Source of the DNA: CAWALV01 sp963782965 | GTDB lineage: Bacteria > Actinomycetota > Actinomycetes > Acidothermales > Acidothermaceae | Length of the DNA: 64,000 nt | Assembly: GCA_963782965.1 (NCBI GenBank) | Contig: CAWALV010000006.1 | Location: 248,001-312,000 of the forward strand | Direction: 5' to 3' | Part shown: piece after piece, positions 35,302-44,603 of the stretch | Position numbering within the stretch: position 1 is the first letter of the stretch | How the letters are laid out: every line of letters begins with the position of its first letter | Position numbers and translations under genes: made by a program | The notes under the pieces: generated by a model | Seen by the model: only the letters and a program-made list of their open reading frames with translations | The model's database searches: none | Told to the model about the DNA's origin: nothing

Positions 35302-35751
35302 GTGGGCAGCGCTGAGGAGTTGGCCGCGCTGGTCGACGCCACGGGCGTGCTTCGGCGCGTACTGCGTGCCCGGATGCGAACGGCGTGGCCCTACGACGAC
35401 TTGCCGGTCGGTCAGCTGGACTTGTTGAGATTGCTCGTGGAGAAGCCGGGGTTGTCGGTCAGCCAGACTGCTGAGCTGCTGTCGCTCGCGCCGAACAGTG
35501 TCAGTTCGCTGGTGCGCACCATGGTCGATGCCGGGTTGCTCGAGCGGCGCGCTGATCCCGCTGATGCGCGCGCTGCTCGGCTCTTCCCCTCGGCCCGGGC
35601 AGCGCGTCGGCTACGCCGCTGGCGCGCCCGACGTGCGGAGCTCCTTGCCGTCGCGGCCGCTGCGCTCGAGCCAGCGGATCTGCGGGCGTTGCTCGCTAGC
35701 CTCGGCGCGTTGGAGCGGCTCGCTGCAACGCTCGCCAACCCGACGCCCTGA
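35302..35751 (+). CDS. MarR-family transcriptional regulator
   Basis: A 149-aa winged-helix repressor. The recognition region is VGQLDLLRLLVEKPGLSVSQTAELLSLAPNSVSSLVRTM, followed by the wing DAGLLERRADPADARAARLFPS, and dimerisation helices at both ends. The GTG start follows GAAGGGAG. Divergent from the DHA2 exporter, it probably represses both genes through the palindrome at 35196–35222 and is released by a small-molecule ligand that cannot be predicted. Confidence 0.88.
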   Translation: MGSAEELAALVDATGVLRRVLRARMRTAWPYDDLPVGQLDLLRLLVEKPGLSVSQTAELLSLAPNSVSSLVRTMVDAGLLERRADPADARAARLFPSARAARRLRRWRARRAELLAVAAAALEPADLRALLASLGALERLAATLANPTP

Positions 35752-35768
35752 GCACGGGCGTCCGCTGA

Positions 35769-36041
35769 CTATTGCGGATAGTTCTCCACTTGCTCGACCG
35801 GCCGCAGCTCGGCCGAGGCCGGGTCTTCGCCGGCTTCTCGGCGAGCTTGGCGCTGCCGTAACAGATCCCAGCACTGGTCGAGCTGCTGTTCGATCTGCTG
35901 TCGCCGTGCGTGGCGCTCCGCCCGCAGCGTCTGCGCATCCGCGGCGTCGTCCCCGCCCGGCGGGCTACCGGCGTTGAGTTCGTGCTCCTCTGCCACCAGC
36001 GCCGTGATCCGCCCGTGCAGGTCGTCATCTGTGCTCGCCAT
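35769..36041 (-). CDS. DUF2630 family small protein
   Basis: A 90-aa protein starting MASTDDDLHGRITALVAEEHEL, with QQIEQQLDQCWDLLRQRQARREAGEDP near the end, the DUF2630 signature common in actinobacteria. The content is almost wholly alpha-helical and coiled-coil-like. Function unknown. ATG at 36039–36041 is chosen because the family begins there; no ribosome-binding site is seen, so the mRNA may be leaderless. An upstream in-frame reading to 36152 would run into the promoter of the TauE/SafE gene. Confidence 0.78.
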   Translation of the reverse strand: MASTDDDLHGRITALVAEEHELNAGSPPGGDDAADAQTLRAERHARRQQIEQQLDQCWDLLRQRQARREAGEDPASAELRPVEQVENYPQ

Positions 36042-36145
36042 GCGGAGGGCTATCACCGTCGCGGAGGCGGCCCAAACAGAACCGGACAGGAGCCGGCCCA
36101 AACCCGTCGAGATCGGCAGGCATGGACCGCGCGTTCCAGGGTAAC

Positions 36146-36173
36146 TTGACAAAGCACACAGGATTTATAGGGT
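36146..36173 (+). promoter_or_regulatory. Sigma-70-type promoter of the TauE/SafE gene
   Basis: TTGACA (36146–36151) and TAGGGT (36168–36173) are separated by 16 bp. Transcription would begin near 36180, 25 nt before the GTG. The surroundings are AT-rich for this genome. Confidence 0.65.
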
Positions 36174-36203
36174 AATGGCTCACCACTCGAAGGCGGGGAC
36201 GTC

Positions 36204-37160
36204 GTGCATCTGGGACTGCAGCTCGTCGTCGCCGGCGTGCTGGTCGGGTTTCTGGTGGGTCTCACCGGCATGGGCGGTGGCGCGCTCATGACGCCGATCC
36301 TGATCATGTTCTTCGGCGTCGCGCCGCTGGCTGCGGTCTCGAGTGACCTCGTCGCCTCGCTCTGCATGAAACCGGTCGGTGCGGCGGTCCATCTGCGGCG
36401 GGGCACCGTCGATCGCCGCCTCGCGACCTGGCTGATCGCCAGCTCGGCGCCGTCCGCCTTTGCCGGGGTGCTGGTGCTGAAGGCGCTTGGTACGGGACCG
36501 ACCGTGCAAGACGACATCCGCATCTTCCTCGGCGTCGCGTTGCTGCTCACCGTCGGTTCGATGGTGGTCAAGTCCTGGATCGCCGCCCGCCGCGACGCGA
36601 CCAGTCCTGCGGCGTCCGCGGCTCCGTTGCGGGTGCCGATCCGCCCGGTCTTGACCGTGCTCATCGGCGTGTTCGGCGGCCTCGCCGTCGGCATGACCTC
36701 CGTCGGTTCGGGCTCGCTCGTGATCGGCATGTTGCTGCTGGCCTATCCCCAGCTGCGGGCCGGGCAGCTCGTCGGCACCGACCTCGTGCAAGCGGTTCCG
36801 CTCGTCGGCGCCGCCGCGCTGGGGCACGCGATCTTCGGCGACGTCCAGTTCTCCGTGACGCTGTCGCTGATCGTCGGCGCGGTGCCGGCGGTCTATCTCG
36901 GTGCACGCCTGTCGGCGGGCGCGGCACGCAGCTGGGTGCGCCCAGTGCTGGCCGTCGTCCTGCTCGCTTCGGCGTTGAAGCTCGTCCACGCGAGCACGCC
37001 GCTCACCCTGACGCTGTGCGGCGCCTGGATCGTCGGCCAACTCGCGGTCGCGGCGCACCGGCGCCGCCCACGGGTGGACGCCGCCGAGCGGCCCGGCTCG
37101 TTCGAGCCCCGCGACGACGACACCGCGTCACAACGCGCGGCGGTGTCGGTACCGAGCTAG
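36204..37160 (+). CDS. TauE/SafE-family anion exporter
   Basis: A 318-aa membrane protein with about eight helices. Both halves carry the family pattern: VGFLVGLTGMGGGALMTPILI with AAVSSDLVAS near the N terminus, and FGGLAVGMTSVGSGSLVIGML with LVGTDLVQA in the second half. Members export sulfite, sulfoacetate or related anions; the substrate is not determined here. The GTG start follows AAGGCGGGG. A C-terminal hydrophilic tail of ~30 residues is poorly conserved in character. It is preceded by a clear promoter. Confidence 0.87.
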   Translation: MHLGLQLVVAGVLVGFLVGLTGMGGGALMTPILIMFFGVAPLAAVSSDLVASLCMKPVGAAVHLRRGTVDRRLATWLIASSAPSAFAGVLVLKALGTGPTVQDDIRIFLGVALLLTVGSMVVKSWIAARRDATSPAASAAPLRVPIRPVLTVLIGVFGGLAVGMTSVGSGSLVIGMLLLAYPQLRAGQLVGTDLVQAVPLVGAAALGHAIFGDVQFSVTLSLIVGAVPAVYLGARLSAGAARSWVRPVLAVVLLASALKLVHASTPLTLTLCGAWIVGQLAVAAHRRRPRVDAAERPGSFEPRDDDTASQRAAVSVPS

Positions 37161-37206
37161 GCGACCGGCGCGGCAGGGAGCACAGGGTTGAGGTGGGCAC
37201 GGCATT

Positions 37207-38325
37207 TCAGCGTGGCGCCTTGCTCGGCAGGGCGCGTGCGGTGAAGTGCGCGGCCAGCTCGGCGCCGGCGCGGGCCAGCCAGTGCACCGGGTCGGCGGTG
37301 GCGGCCGAAACGCTGCCCGCGAGCTGGCTCAACTCGACGATGTCGGCGACTCCCGCACCCGGTGCCAGCTCACTGGCACCGGCGGCGATGCCCACCCAGC
37401 AGGTGGTGGAGGCGTTGGCGATGACGTGGCCGACGACCTTGCCGATGAGGCTGGTGCGGTCGAAACGCCCCTCGCCGCACACCACCGCGGCGCAATCGCG
37501 CATCTGGTCGTCGAGGCCGACGAGCGCGGCTATCGTCGCCGCCCCGGCTTCGATCCGGGCTCCCCACAGGGTGGCCAGCCCGAAAGCGGTACCGCCGGCA
37601 GCGCCCGCGCCCGGTTGCTCGGGGTCGCCCCCGACGACGGTGACCAGGCGGCGGAGCCCGGCGTCGAGCTGCGCGACCTGGGCCGGGCGGGCCCCCTTCT
37701 GCGGTCCGAACGCCGCGGCGGCGCCCGCCGCCCCGGTCAGCGCGGCGGTCACGTCGGTGAGCAGGATCACGCCGCCCGGAGGGGGCACGGCCAGCTCACC
37801 CGTGTCGACGCGAGACAGGCGGTCGAGCGCCCCGCCGCCCCTGGGCAGCTCGGTGCCGGCGGCGTCGAGGAATCGTGCGCCGAGCGCGGCGAGGACTCCG
37901 GTGCCGCCGTCGGTGGAGGCCGAACCCCCGAGACCGATGACGAGCCGGTGGGCACCCGATTCCGTCGCGGCCCGGATCGCCTCGCCGAGGCCGAACGTGT
38001 GCGCGTGCAGCGGGTCGGGGCTGGCCATCAACGGCAGACCGCTGCACTGGGCGAGTTCGACGACCGCGGTGGAGTCGGGCAGCAACAGCCATGCCGCATC
38101 AACGCGTCGGTCGTCGGGGCCGCAGACCGGCACGGTGAACCGGCGCGCTGCGGGATACGCCATCGCGAACGCATCGAGCGTGCCCTCGCCGCCGTCGGCC
38201 AGCGGAACGACTCGGACGTCGTCGTGCGGGCGCTGCTCTCGCCACCCTGCGGCGAGCGCGCCGGCGGCCTCGGCGGCTGTGCAGCTGCCCTTGAACGAGT
38301 CGGGTGCGATGACCACCCGCGCCAC
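37207..38325 (-). CDS. glxK: Glycerate kinase (GlxK type)
   Basis: A 372-aa type-I glycerate kinase that phosphorylates glycerate to enter glycolysis. Family landmarks are VVIAPDSFKGSCTAAEAA, PLADGGEGTLDAF, GLGGSASTDGGTGVLAALGARF and GEGRFDRTSLIGKVVGHV. The GTG at 38323–38325 is preferred because it gives MARVVIAPDSFKG, where family members begin; an in-frame GTG at 38352 would add nine residues. It follows an MFS gene on the same strand; a 27-bp duplication at the junction may have moved the start. No other glyoxylate-pathway gene is nearby. Confidence 0.9.
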   Translation of the reverse strand: MARVVIAPDSFKGSCTAAEAAGALAAGWREQRPHDDVRVVPLADGGEGTLDAFAMAYPAARRFTVPVCGPDDRRVDAAWLLLPDSTAVVELAQCSGLPLMASPDPLHAHTFGLGEAIRAATESGAHRLVIGLGGSASTDGGTGVLAALGARFLDAAGTELPRGGGALDRLSRVDTGELAVPPPGGVILLTDVTAALTGAAGAAAAFGPQKGARPAQVAQLDAGLRRLVTVVGGDPEQPGAGAAGGTAFGLATLWGARIEAGAATIAALVGLDDQMRDCAAVVCGEGRFDRTSLIGKVVGHVIANASTTCWVGIAAGASELAPGAGVADIVELSQLAGSVSAATADPVHWLARAGAELAAHFTARALPSKAPR

Positions 38326-38329
38326 GGCG

Positions 38330-38373
38330 GGCGCCGTCAGTGCTCGATCCACGGCTGGCGCCGTCAGTGCTCG
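38330..38373. repeat. 17-bp direct repeat with 27-bp period at the MFS/glxK junction
   Basis: GGCGCCGTCAGTGCTCG occurs at 38330–38346 and 38357–38373. The second copy contains the MFS stop codon, so a short tandem duplication has copied the end of that gene into the leader of glxK. Confidence 0.7.
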
Positions 38374-39905
38374 GTCGAGACCGACTCTCGGGCCTGGGCG
38401 TTCTCGCGGCTGCCGTGCTCAACGGTCGCCACATGGGAGGCGCGGCCCGGCAGCACCATGGCGAGCGCGACGCCGGCCAACGTGACGAACGCGGCTACCA
38501 GGAACGCGCGGTCGTAGCCGAGCGTGCTGGCGCGTGCCTGCGTAGCGCCGCCGTGAAGCGCGGTAGCTGCGCGCGCGGTCGCGATCGTCGTCAGGGCCGC
38601 CAAGCCCAGCGCACCGCCGATCTGGCGGGTCGTGTTGAGCAGTCCGGAAGCGAGCCCGGCTTCGCTGCGGGCAACGCCGGTGGTCGCGGCGACGGTCAGC
38701 GGCACCATCGACAGGCCCATGCCAAGGCACACCATCATCAGTGGTGGCAGCACATGGGTGGCGTAGTGACCAGTAGCCGGGAGCCGCGACAGCCAAAGAA
38801 GCGACGCAGTCGTGAACGTGCCGCCGATCACGAGCAGCCTGCGCGGCCCGATCCGGCTGACGAGCTTCGACGCGACGGTTGCGCCGCCGATGATGAACAA
38901 CGCTCCCGGCAAGAACGCGAAGCCGGTGGTCATCGGGTGGTAGCCCAAGACGTTCTGCAGATACAGCGACAAGAAGAAGAACATCGAGAACATCGCCGCG
39001 CCGACCGCCACCGCGATGCCGTTGGCGGTGGAGAGCGCTCGCATCCGGAAGATCCGAAGCGGGACCATCGGCATCGAGGAGCGCATCTCGATCAGCACGA
39101 ACGCGATGAGGAGCCCGGCCGCGATGGCGAGAGTGGTGATCGTGCGGGTCGAGCCCCAGGGGTGGTTCCGGGTGCCGACGATGCCGTAGACGAGGACGGC
39201 GAGGCCCGCCGTGACAGCCACCGTCCCGGGGATGTCGAGCCCGCGGATGTTGCGCACCTGGCCGCGCGATTCGCGCAGCGCGACCGCGGCCGCAGCGAAC
39301 AGCAAGGCACCGAGCGGCACGTTGACGAACAGCACCCAGCGCCAACTCAGTTCCTCTGTGAGGATGCCGCCGGCCAGGGCCCCGAAGGCGCCGCCGCTGC
39401 CGGCCATCGCGCTCCACACGCCGAGTGCGCGGGCCCGCGCGCGGGGGTCGGTATAGGTCGTTGTCAACAGGCTCAACGTGGAGGGCGCCAGAAGCGCGCC
39501 GCCGAGGCCTTGGGCCGCCCGCGAGATCTCCAGCATCATGCTGTTGGCCGCAAAGCCGCCGGACAGGCTTGCGGCGGTGAAGATGGTCAGCCCCAGCAAG
39601 AAGATCCGCTTGCGGCCGAAGAAGTCGCCGGCGCGGCCACCGAATAGGAGGAATCCGGCGAACGCGAGTGCGTACGCGTTCACCACCCATTGCAACTGCC
39701 CGGCGGACATGTGCAGGGAGCTCTGCATGCTGGGCAGCGCCACGTTCACGATCGAAATGTCGAGAACGACCATGAACTGCGCCGCGCACGCGATGGCCAG
39801 CACCGCCCACTGAGGCATGTGGGCGTGGGTATTGGACTCCGGATGCGCGGCGGACCCGCCAGCGGGGCTGCCTTCGCGTGAGGTGGCGGTGCTCGTGCGC
39901 CTCAT
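38364..39905 (-). CDS. DHA2 (EmrB/QacA)-family MFS exporter
   Basis: A 513-aa membrane protein with 14 helices after a ~28-residue hydrophilic N terminus. VVLDISIVNVALPSMQ is motif D1, GRAGDFFGRKRIF motif A, and the segment GSGGAFGALAGGIL motif C. Typical for drug or metabolite exporters; the ligand is unknown. GGAGAG precedes the ATG. The promoter region contains three 10-bp repeats (39921–39950). glxK lies immediately downstream and could be co-transcribed. Confidence 0.87.
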   Translation of the reverse strand: MRRTSTATSREGSPAGGSAAHPESNTHAHMPQWAVLAIACAAQFMVVLDISIVNVALPSMQSSLHMSAGQLQWVVNAYALAFAGFLLFGGRAGDFFGRKRIFLLGLTIFTAASLSGGFAANSMMLEISRAAQGLGGALLAPSTLSLLTTTYTDPRARARALGVWSAMAGSGGAFGALAGGILTEELSWRWVLFVNVPLGALLFAAAAVALRESRGQVRNIRGLDIPGTVAVTAGLAVLVYGIVGTRNHPWGSTRTITTLAIAAGLLIAFVLIEMRSSMPMVPLRIFRMRALSTANGIAVAVGAAMFSMFFFLSLYLQNVLGYHPMTTGFAFLPGALFIIGGATVASKLVSRIGPRRLLVIGGTFTTASLLWLSRLPATGHYATHVLPPLMMVCLGMGLSMVPLTVAATTGVARSEAGLASGLLNTTRQIGGALGLAALTTIATARAATALHGGATQARASTLGYDRAFLVAAFVTLAGVALAMVLPGRASHVATVEHGSRENAQARESVSTEH

Positions 39906-39920
39906 CGGGGCTTACTCTCC

Positions 39921-39950
39921 TCGGCTCGTGCGGGCTCGTGCGGGCTCGTG
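39921..39950. repeat. Three 10-bp direct repeats before the MFS gene
   Basis: The unit CGGGCTCGTG occurs twice exactly and once with one mismatch; a further degenerate copy follows. The period is one helical turn, so a protein could bind one DNA face. They lie between the MFS gene and the aldehyde dehydrogenase gene. Confidence 0.6.
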
Positions 39951-40086
39951 GTGCTCGTGGTGGCTTCCCGGTTGTGTGGGCGTCAACCTACGCAGAGGCC
40001 AGGACATTTCCTCCGCGATTCCCCGGCATATCCTGCGATCGGATGAGTGGGGGAGAAGACGCAGGACTCTACAGCCAGGAGGCACC

Positions 40087-41526
40087 ATGGCGATCGCGAC
40101 GGTCAACCCGGCGACCGGAGAGGTCGTGAAGACCTTCGACGCCATGCCGGACGCGGAGATCTCCGCTCGGCTCGACCACGCCGTCCGGAGTTTCGAGATC
40201 TTGCGCCGGTGGTCGTTCGAGCAGCGCGCGGGGGCGATGCGGGCGGCCGCCGAGATCCTCGACCGCGAGCGTAACGACATCGCGCACGTGATGACCCTCG
40301 AGATGGGCAAGACGCTCGCGTCCGCCAAGGCGGAGGCCGCCAAGTGCGCGAGTGCCTGCCGCTTCTACGCCGACCATGCGCAGGCCTTTCTCGCCGACGA
40401 GCCCGCCGACGCCCAGGCGGTATCCGCGGCTCGCGCCTACGCCCGATACCAGCCGCTCGGGCCGGTGCTCGCCGTCATGCCGTGGAACTTCCCGCTGTGG
40501 CAGGTGATCAGGTTCGCCGCCCCGGCGCTGATGGCGGGCAACGTGGGCTTGTTGAAGCACGCGAGCAACGTGCCCCAGACCGCGCTCTTCCTCGAAGACC
40601 TGTTCCGGCGCGCCGGCTTTCCCGACGGCGCCTTCCAAACCCTGCTGATCGGTTCCGACGCGGTCGAAAGGGTCGTTGCCGACCCGCGCGTGCGTGCGGC
40701 GACCCTGACCGGCAGCGAGGGCGCCGGTCGCGCAGTCGCCGCGGCCGCCGGCCGCGCGCTCAAGAAGACCGTCCTCGAACTGGGCGGCAGCGACCCCTTC
40801 GTCGTCCTGCCTTCGGCCGACATCGCCCGGGCGGCGCAGGTGGCCACGACGGCGCGCTGCCAGAACAACGGACAGTCCTGCATCGCGGCCAAGCGGTTCA
40901 TCGTCCACGACGACGTCTACGACGAGTTCGCCGAGGCCTTCGTCGCGAACATGTCGGGGCTGCGGGTCGGTGATCCGATGGTCGAGGGCACCGACATCGG
41001 TCCGCTCGCGACGGAGCAGGGCCGGTCGGACGTCGAAGAGCTGGTGGGCGACGCCGTCTCGAAGGGCGCCACGGTGTTGTGCGGCGGGAAGCGGCGTGAC
41101 GGTCGCGGTTGGTGGTACCCGCCGACCGTGGTCGCGGGCATCACGCCGCAGATGGCGATGTATACCGAGGAGGTGTTCGGGCCGGTCGCCGGCCTGTACC
41201 GTGCCGCGTCGAATGACGAGGCGCTCACGCTCGCCAACGCGACCGACTTCGGCCTCGGCTCGAACGTCTGGACCCAGGATCCGGTCGAGCAGGAGTTCTT
41301 CTCGGCCGAACTCGACGCCGGGGCGGTGTTCGTGAACGGCATGACGACCTCGTACCCGCAGCTGCCTTTCGGTGGGGTCAGGAACTCCGGCTACGGGCGG
41401 GAGTTGTCGGCGCACGGTATCCGCGAGTTCTGCAACCTCAAGTCGGTGTGGATAGGGCCCGACCACGCCGGCGACGACGGTGCGGCCGGCGCGGGCCGGT
41501 CGACCGCGGGATCTCACGCGGAGTAG
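40087..41526 (+). CDS. gabD: Succinate-semialdehyde dehydrogenase-like NAD(P)+ aldehyde dehydrogenase
   Basis: A 479-aa aldehyde dehydrogenase. The catalytic nucleophile is Cys265 (NNGQSCIAAKRF), the general base Glu lies in TVLELGGSDPF, and the cofactor motif is LTGSEGAGRAVA. MPWNFPLWQVIRFAAP and the overall length match the GabD1-type succinate-semialdehyde dehydrogenases of actinobacteria, which feed the TCA cycle; other aldehydes cannot be excluded. ATG 40087 is preceded by AGGAGG. The C-terminal ~25 residues are Gly/Ala-rich and outside the fold. Confidence 0.88.
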   Translation: MAIATVNPATGEVVKTFDAMPDAEISARLDHAVRSFEILRRWSFEQRAGAMRAAAEILDRERNDIAHVMTLEMGKTLASAKAEAAKCASACRFYADHAQAFLADEPADAQAVSAARAYARYQPLGPVLAVMPWNFPLWQVIRFAAPALMAGNVGLLKHASNVPQTALFLEDLFRRAGFPDGAFQTLLIGSDAVERVVADPRVRAATLTGSEGAGRAVAAAAGRALKKTVLELGGSDPFVVLPSADIARAAQVATTARCQNNGQSCIAAKRFIVHDDVYDEFAEAFVANMSGLRVGDPMVEGTDIGPLATEQGRSDVEELVGDAVSKGATVLCGGKRRDGRGWWYPPTVVAGITPQMAMYTEEVFGPVAGLYRAASNDEALTLANATDFGLGSNVWTQDPVEQEFFSAELDAGAVFVNGMTTSYPQLPFGGVRNSGYGRELSAHGIREFCNLKSVWIGPDHAGDDGAAGAGRSTAGSHAE

Positions 41527-41577
41527 CCCGGCGGAGTTGCCCTGGCGCCGAAGGGGCCGGGATCGGGGTTGGTCTCG

Positions 41578-42636
41578 TTACGACGCGCGGCGATGTGGCG
41601 GGTCGTGCCGGGCGCTCCGAATCGCGCCGGTGCGCTGGGCGAGCCACCGGGTGGTCCGCCGCGGCACGGTCGGCTTCGACGCCGGACCGCGGACGCTCGC
41701 CCGCGCTCGGCGCGGTTCGCGGTGACGTTCCGGCGAGGCCGACGCCTCGCCGTTCTTCTTGGCGTCCGCCCGATCCTCGATGTGGCGAAACGTTCGTGAC
41801 GTGCCGACGAGCAGAACGCCGCCGACCATGGCGACCAGGCCGGCGACCTCACCGCTGAGTGCGAGCGGGTCGACGTGCAAGTGCTCGCCGAAGACCACGA
41901 CGCCGACGGCGATCCCGGACAGCGGTTCAGCGGCGGTGATGGCGGGCAACGTCGTGCTCAGCCGGCCGGCCTCGAACGCGCTTTGCGCAAGCACCATGCT
42001 GACGACGCCGATCGCGATCAGCGCATACGGCGCCCAGCTGAGGAACACGCCACCGATGCCGTGACTGAACGCGTGGCCGGCGCGGCGGGTCAAGCTGTCT
42101 TGGATGCCGAACAGCAGGCCGGCTGCACCGGCGAGCAGCATCGGCCGGGCTTCGGCGGCGGCAGCCGGCCGCCGGGCGAGCGCGACGAGGAGTTGCGCCA
42201 GCAGCAACATGCCGATGGCGAGCATCCAGCGCAGGATCGAGTCTTCGTCCGGATTGCCGCCGGAGGGCGAACCGGCGACGATGAACGCCGCCACGCCGGC
42301 CGGCAACAGCAGTGCGCCGAACCATTCAGCCGGCCCGAGCGGTTGGTGATACAGCAGCCGGGCGATGATCAACGCGAAGAACAGGTTCGCTGTCAGTAGC
42401 GGTTCGACCAGCGACACATCGGCCAGCGCCAAAGCGACCGCAGACAGTATCTGGCCGACGATCATCGAGAGGATGCCGAGCACCCAGATCGGCTTGTGCA
42501 GCAGATCCAACAGGAGCCGGAAGCGGAGGAAGTCGCTCGCCGGCGCAGTGGCCGCGGCGTGTTGCTGAAGGACGAAGCCCAGGCCCAGGCACGAGGCCCC
42601 CGCCAGGCTGACGATGTACGTCAGGGGATGGATCAC
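41578..42636 (-). CDS. DMT-superfamily (EamA-like) transporter
   Basis: A membrane protein of ~352 aa with 9–10 helices in two halves (LTYIVSLAGASCLGLGFVLQQ; DVSLVEPLLTANLFFALIIARLL; ALIAIGVVSMVLAQSAFEAG; ITAAEPLSGIAVGVVVFGE). The pattern is that of DMT transporters common in actinobacteria. A basic tail of ~75 residues follows the last helix and is likely cytoplasmic and disordered. GTG at 42634–42636 is preferred because it begins just before helix 1; an in-frame start at 42675 is possible. Substrate unknown. Confidence 0.78.
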   Translation of the reverse strand: MIHPLTYIVSLAGASCLGLGFVLQQHAAATAPASDFLRFRLLLDLLHKPIWVLGILSMIVGQILSAVALALADVSLVEPLLTANLFFALIIARLLYHQPLGPAEWFGALLLPAGVAAFIVAGSPSGGNPDEDSILRWMLAIGMLLLAQLLVALARRPAAAAEARPMLLAGAAGLLFGIQDSLTRRAGHAFSHGIGGVFLSWAPYALIAIGVVSMVLAQSAFEAGRLSTTLPAITAAEPLSGIAVGVVVFGEHLHVDPLALSGEVAGLVAMVGGVLLVGTSRTFRHIEDRADAKKNGEASASPERHREPRRARASVRGPASKPTVPRRTTRWLAQRTGAIRSARHDPPHRRAS

Positions 42637-42903
42637 CAAGCACCTGCCGCCTGGGTGCCGGATGAGCAGATGCACCGCTCGCCATGGAGCGGCGCAGGCA
42701 TCGGCCGGCGGCAGGTCATGGTCGAGGGCGTACCCACCTTTCGACTCCAGCGAGCCGTCGCGTCGGCGTCGATTGCCTGGTGCGTCGGCGCGACCGCGTG
42801 CAGCGACCCGGGTGACCGGGTAGCACTGCTGCCACGCTACCCGCGAACGGCCTGATCGCCCGCGAGCGGCCCCAACGCCGGTTCGCCGTGTCCGGCCGTC
42901 GCC

Positions 42904-44505
42904 CTAGGAGTGCGTCGGCGTCGACCCGCGCCTCCACAGGCCGGTGAACTCGGCGAGGTCGGCGAGCTGGAAATCGAGCCACTTCTTCACGTTGTTGGCG
43001 GTGACGATTTCGGCGGCCGCTTCGAGTCGATCGCGCCGCTCGCCGACGGGCATGTTCAGTGCGATGTAGAGCGCGTCGGCCTGCTGCTGGATGTCGAACG
43101 GGTACAACGTGACCGCGAACGCGCCGAGTTCTTCGTAGGCGCCGGTGTTCTCAGAAAGCGCGAGGACCGCGTTGCGGCGCGACACGCACACGGCCTCCTT
43201 CGCGACGAGGTTCATGCCGTCGGCGATCGAGTTCACCATGACGACGTCGCAGATGCTGTACGCGGCGACCGCGGTCGGGAAGTCCTCGTGCAGCCGCAGG
43301 TCGATCGGCGCGTCGCCGCTGCGGGTGTACTTCGCGTTGATGCGCGCTACGACCGAGCCGATGCGCCCGACGTATTCGACGTACTCCGGAACGTCGAGCC
43401 GGCTCGGCTGCAAGAAGGCGAGAAAGCGAACTCGGCCGACGAGTTCTGGGTGGTCGTCGAGCAAGCGTTCGAACGCAAGGAAGCCTCGAACGATGTTCTT
43501 CGAGGGGTCGGTGCGGTCGACGCGGACGATGAGCTGGCCGCCTTCCGCCGTCAGCCAGGTCTCGAGGTCGTCGAGGCGGGTGCGTACCGCTTTGCTGTTC
43601 GCCGTCTCGATCAGCGCGTCGACGTCGATCGAGATCGGGTAGGTCTTGGCTGCGACCGTGCGCGGGCCAACCTCCACCGTCATCTTGTCGAGGTTGATCG
43701 AGAGGCCGAGCAACTCCTGCGCGCACAGCAAGAAATTGCGAGCGAAACGCTCGGTGTGGAACGCGACGATGTCGTTGCCGAGCAGACCGCGCAACAGCTG
43801 TTCACGCATCTGCGGGGGCAGCACCCGCCACGCGTCGGGCCCCGGCCACGGTATGTGCACGAAGTGGGAGAGGACGACGTCGGGGCAGCGTGCGCGCACC
43901 AGCGCGGCGACTAGGTAGAAGTGATAGTCGTGCAACATTACGAGCGCACGGCCTCCGCGCTGCTCGACTTCTTCGGCGACCGCGTCGGCGAACGCCTGGT
44001 TCACCCTGACGTACCCGAGGACGAACGCCTCGTGTTCGGTTTCGTCGATGTTCGGTGCGCGGGTGAGGTCGTAGAGGCCGTGTTGGATGAACCACAACAT
44101 CGGGTTGGAGATGACGGAGTAGAAGTCCTCGCGCGCGCTCGGGTCGATCTCGACCATCCGGACGTCGACGACCGGCTGGTCATGCTCGACGTCCGGGTCG
44201 GCCACCGCCGGCTCGGGGCCGACCATTACCGGGATGGCGCCGCCCTTGTGCTCGGCGGCGACGGCGACGTCTTCTTCGGTGCTCGCGGCGCAGACCCACA
44301 CGGCGTCCTTGAGTTCCCCGACGAGCCCCAGCAGAGCCGTCACCAGCCCTCCGGCGCCGCGACGGGCGAGCCGGCGGCCACCTTCGGTGCGAAACTGCAC
44401 GGGCGCTCGGTGCGACGCGACGATGACGGGGACGTCCAGCCGCCGTGCATCGACGGGCTGGCGGACCGGCCGCAGGTCGATGGTGCGGGGTCGTTGTTCG
44501 CTCAA
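42904..44505 (-). CDS. GT20 trehalose-6-phosphate synthase-like glycosyltransferase
   Basis: A 533-aa GT-B fold enzyme of family GT20. Seen are VIVASHRAPVQF, LVMLHDYHFYLVAALV, FVHIPWPGPDAWRVLP, the donor-phosphate loop VDRTDPSKNIVRG and DGMNLVAKE, the standard OtsA order. Differences from classic OtsA are HDYHF for HDYHL, PWPGPDAWR in the acceptor loop, and the absence of the N-terminal R-x-P-x-G glucose-6-phosphate loop in its usual form. It may make trehalose-6-phosphate or a related sugar phosphate such as glucosylglycerol phosphate. TTG start with CAGGAG nine bases upstream. No trehalose phosphatase gene is adjacent. Confidence 0.8.
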   Translation of the reverse strand: MSEQRPRTIDLRPVRQPVDARRLDVPVIVASHRAPVQFRTEGGRRLARRGAGGLVTALLGLVGELKDAVWVCAASTEEDVAVAAEHKGGAIPVMVGPEPAVADPDVEHDQPVVDVRMVEIDPSAREDFYSVISNPMLWFIQHGLYDLTRAPNIDETEHEAFVLGYVRVNQAFADAVAEEVEQRGGRALVMLHDYHFYLVAALVRARCPDVVLSHFVHIPWPGPDAWRVLPPQMREQLLRGLLGNDIVAFHTERFARNFLLCAQELLGLSINLDKMTVEVGPRTVAAKTYPISIDVDALIETANSKAVRTRLDDLETWLTAEGGQLIVRVDRTDPSKNIVRGFLAFERLLDDHPELVGRVRFLAFLQPSRLDVPEYVEYVGRIGSVVARINAKYTRSGDAPIDLRLHEDFPTAVAAYSICDVVMVNSIADGMNLVAKEAVCVSRRNAVLALSENTGAYEELGAFAVTLYPFDIQQQADALYIALNMPVGERRDRLEAAAEIVTANNVKKWLDFQLADLAEFTGLWRRGSTPTHS

Positions 44506-44603
44506 GTCTTGATTCTCCTGCTCGTCGCAGGTGCTCGAGCCGCCGGTGACGGCCCGTCTTTTACCCTTTCTTCCCGCTTCTGGCTCGTGCCAGGCTGGCT
44601 GGC

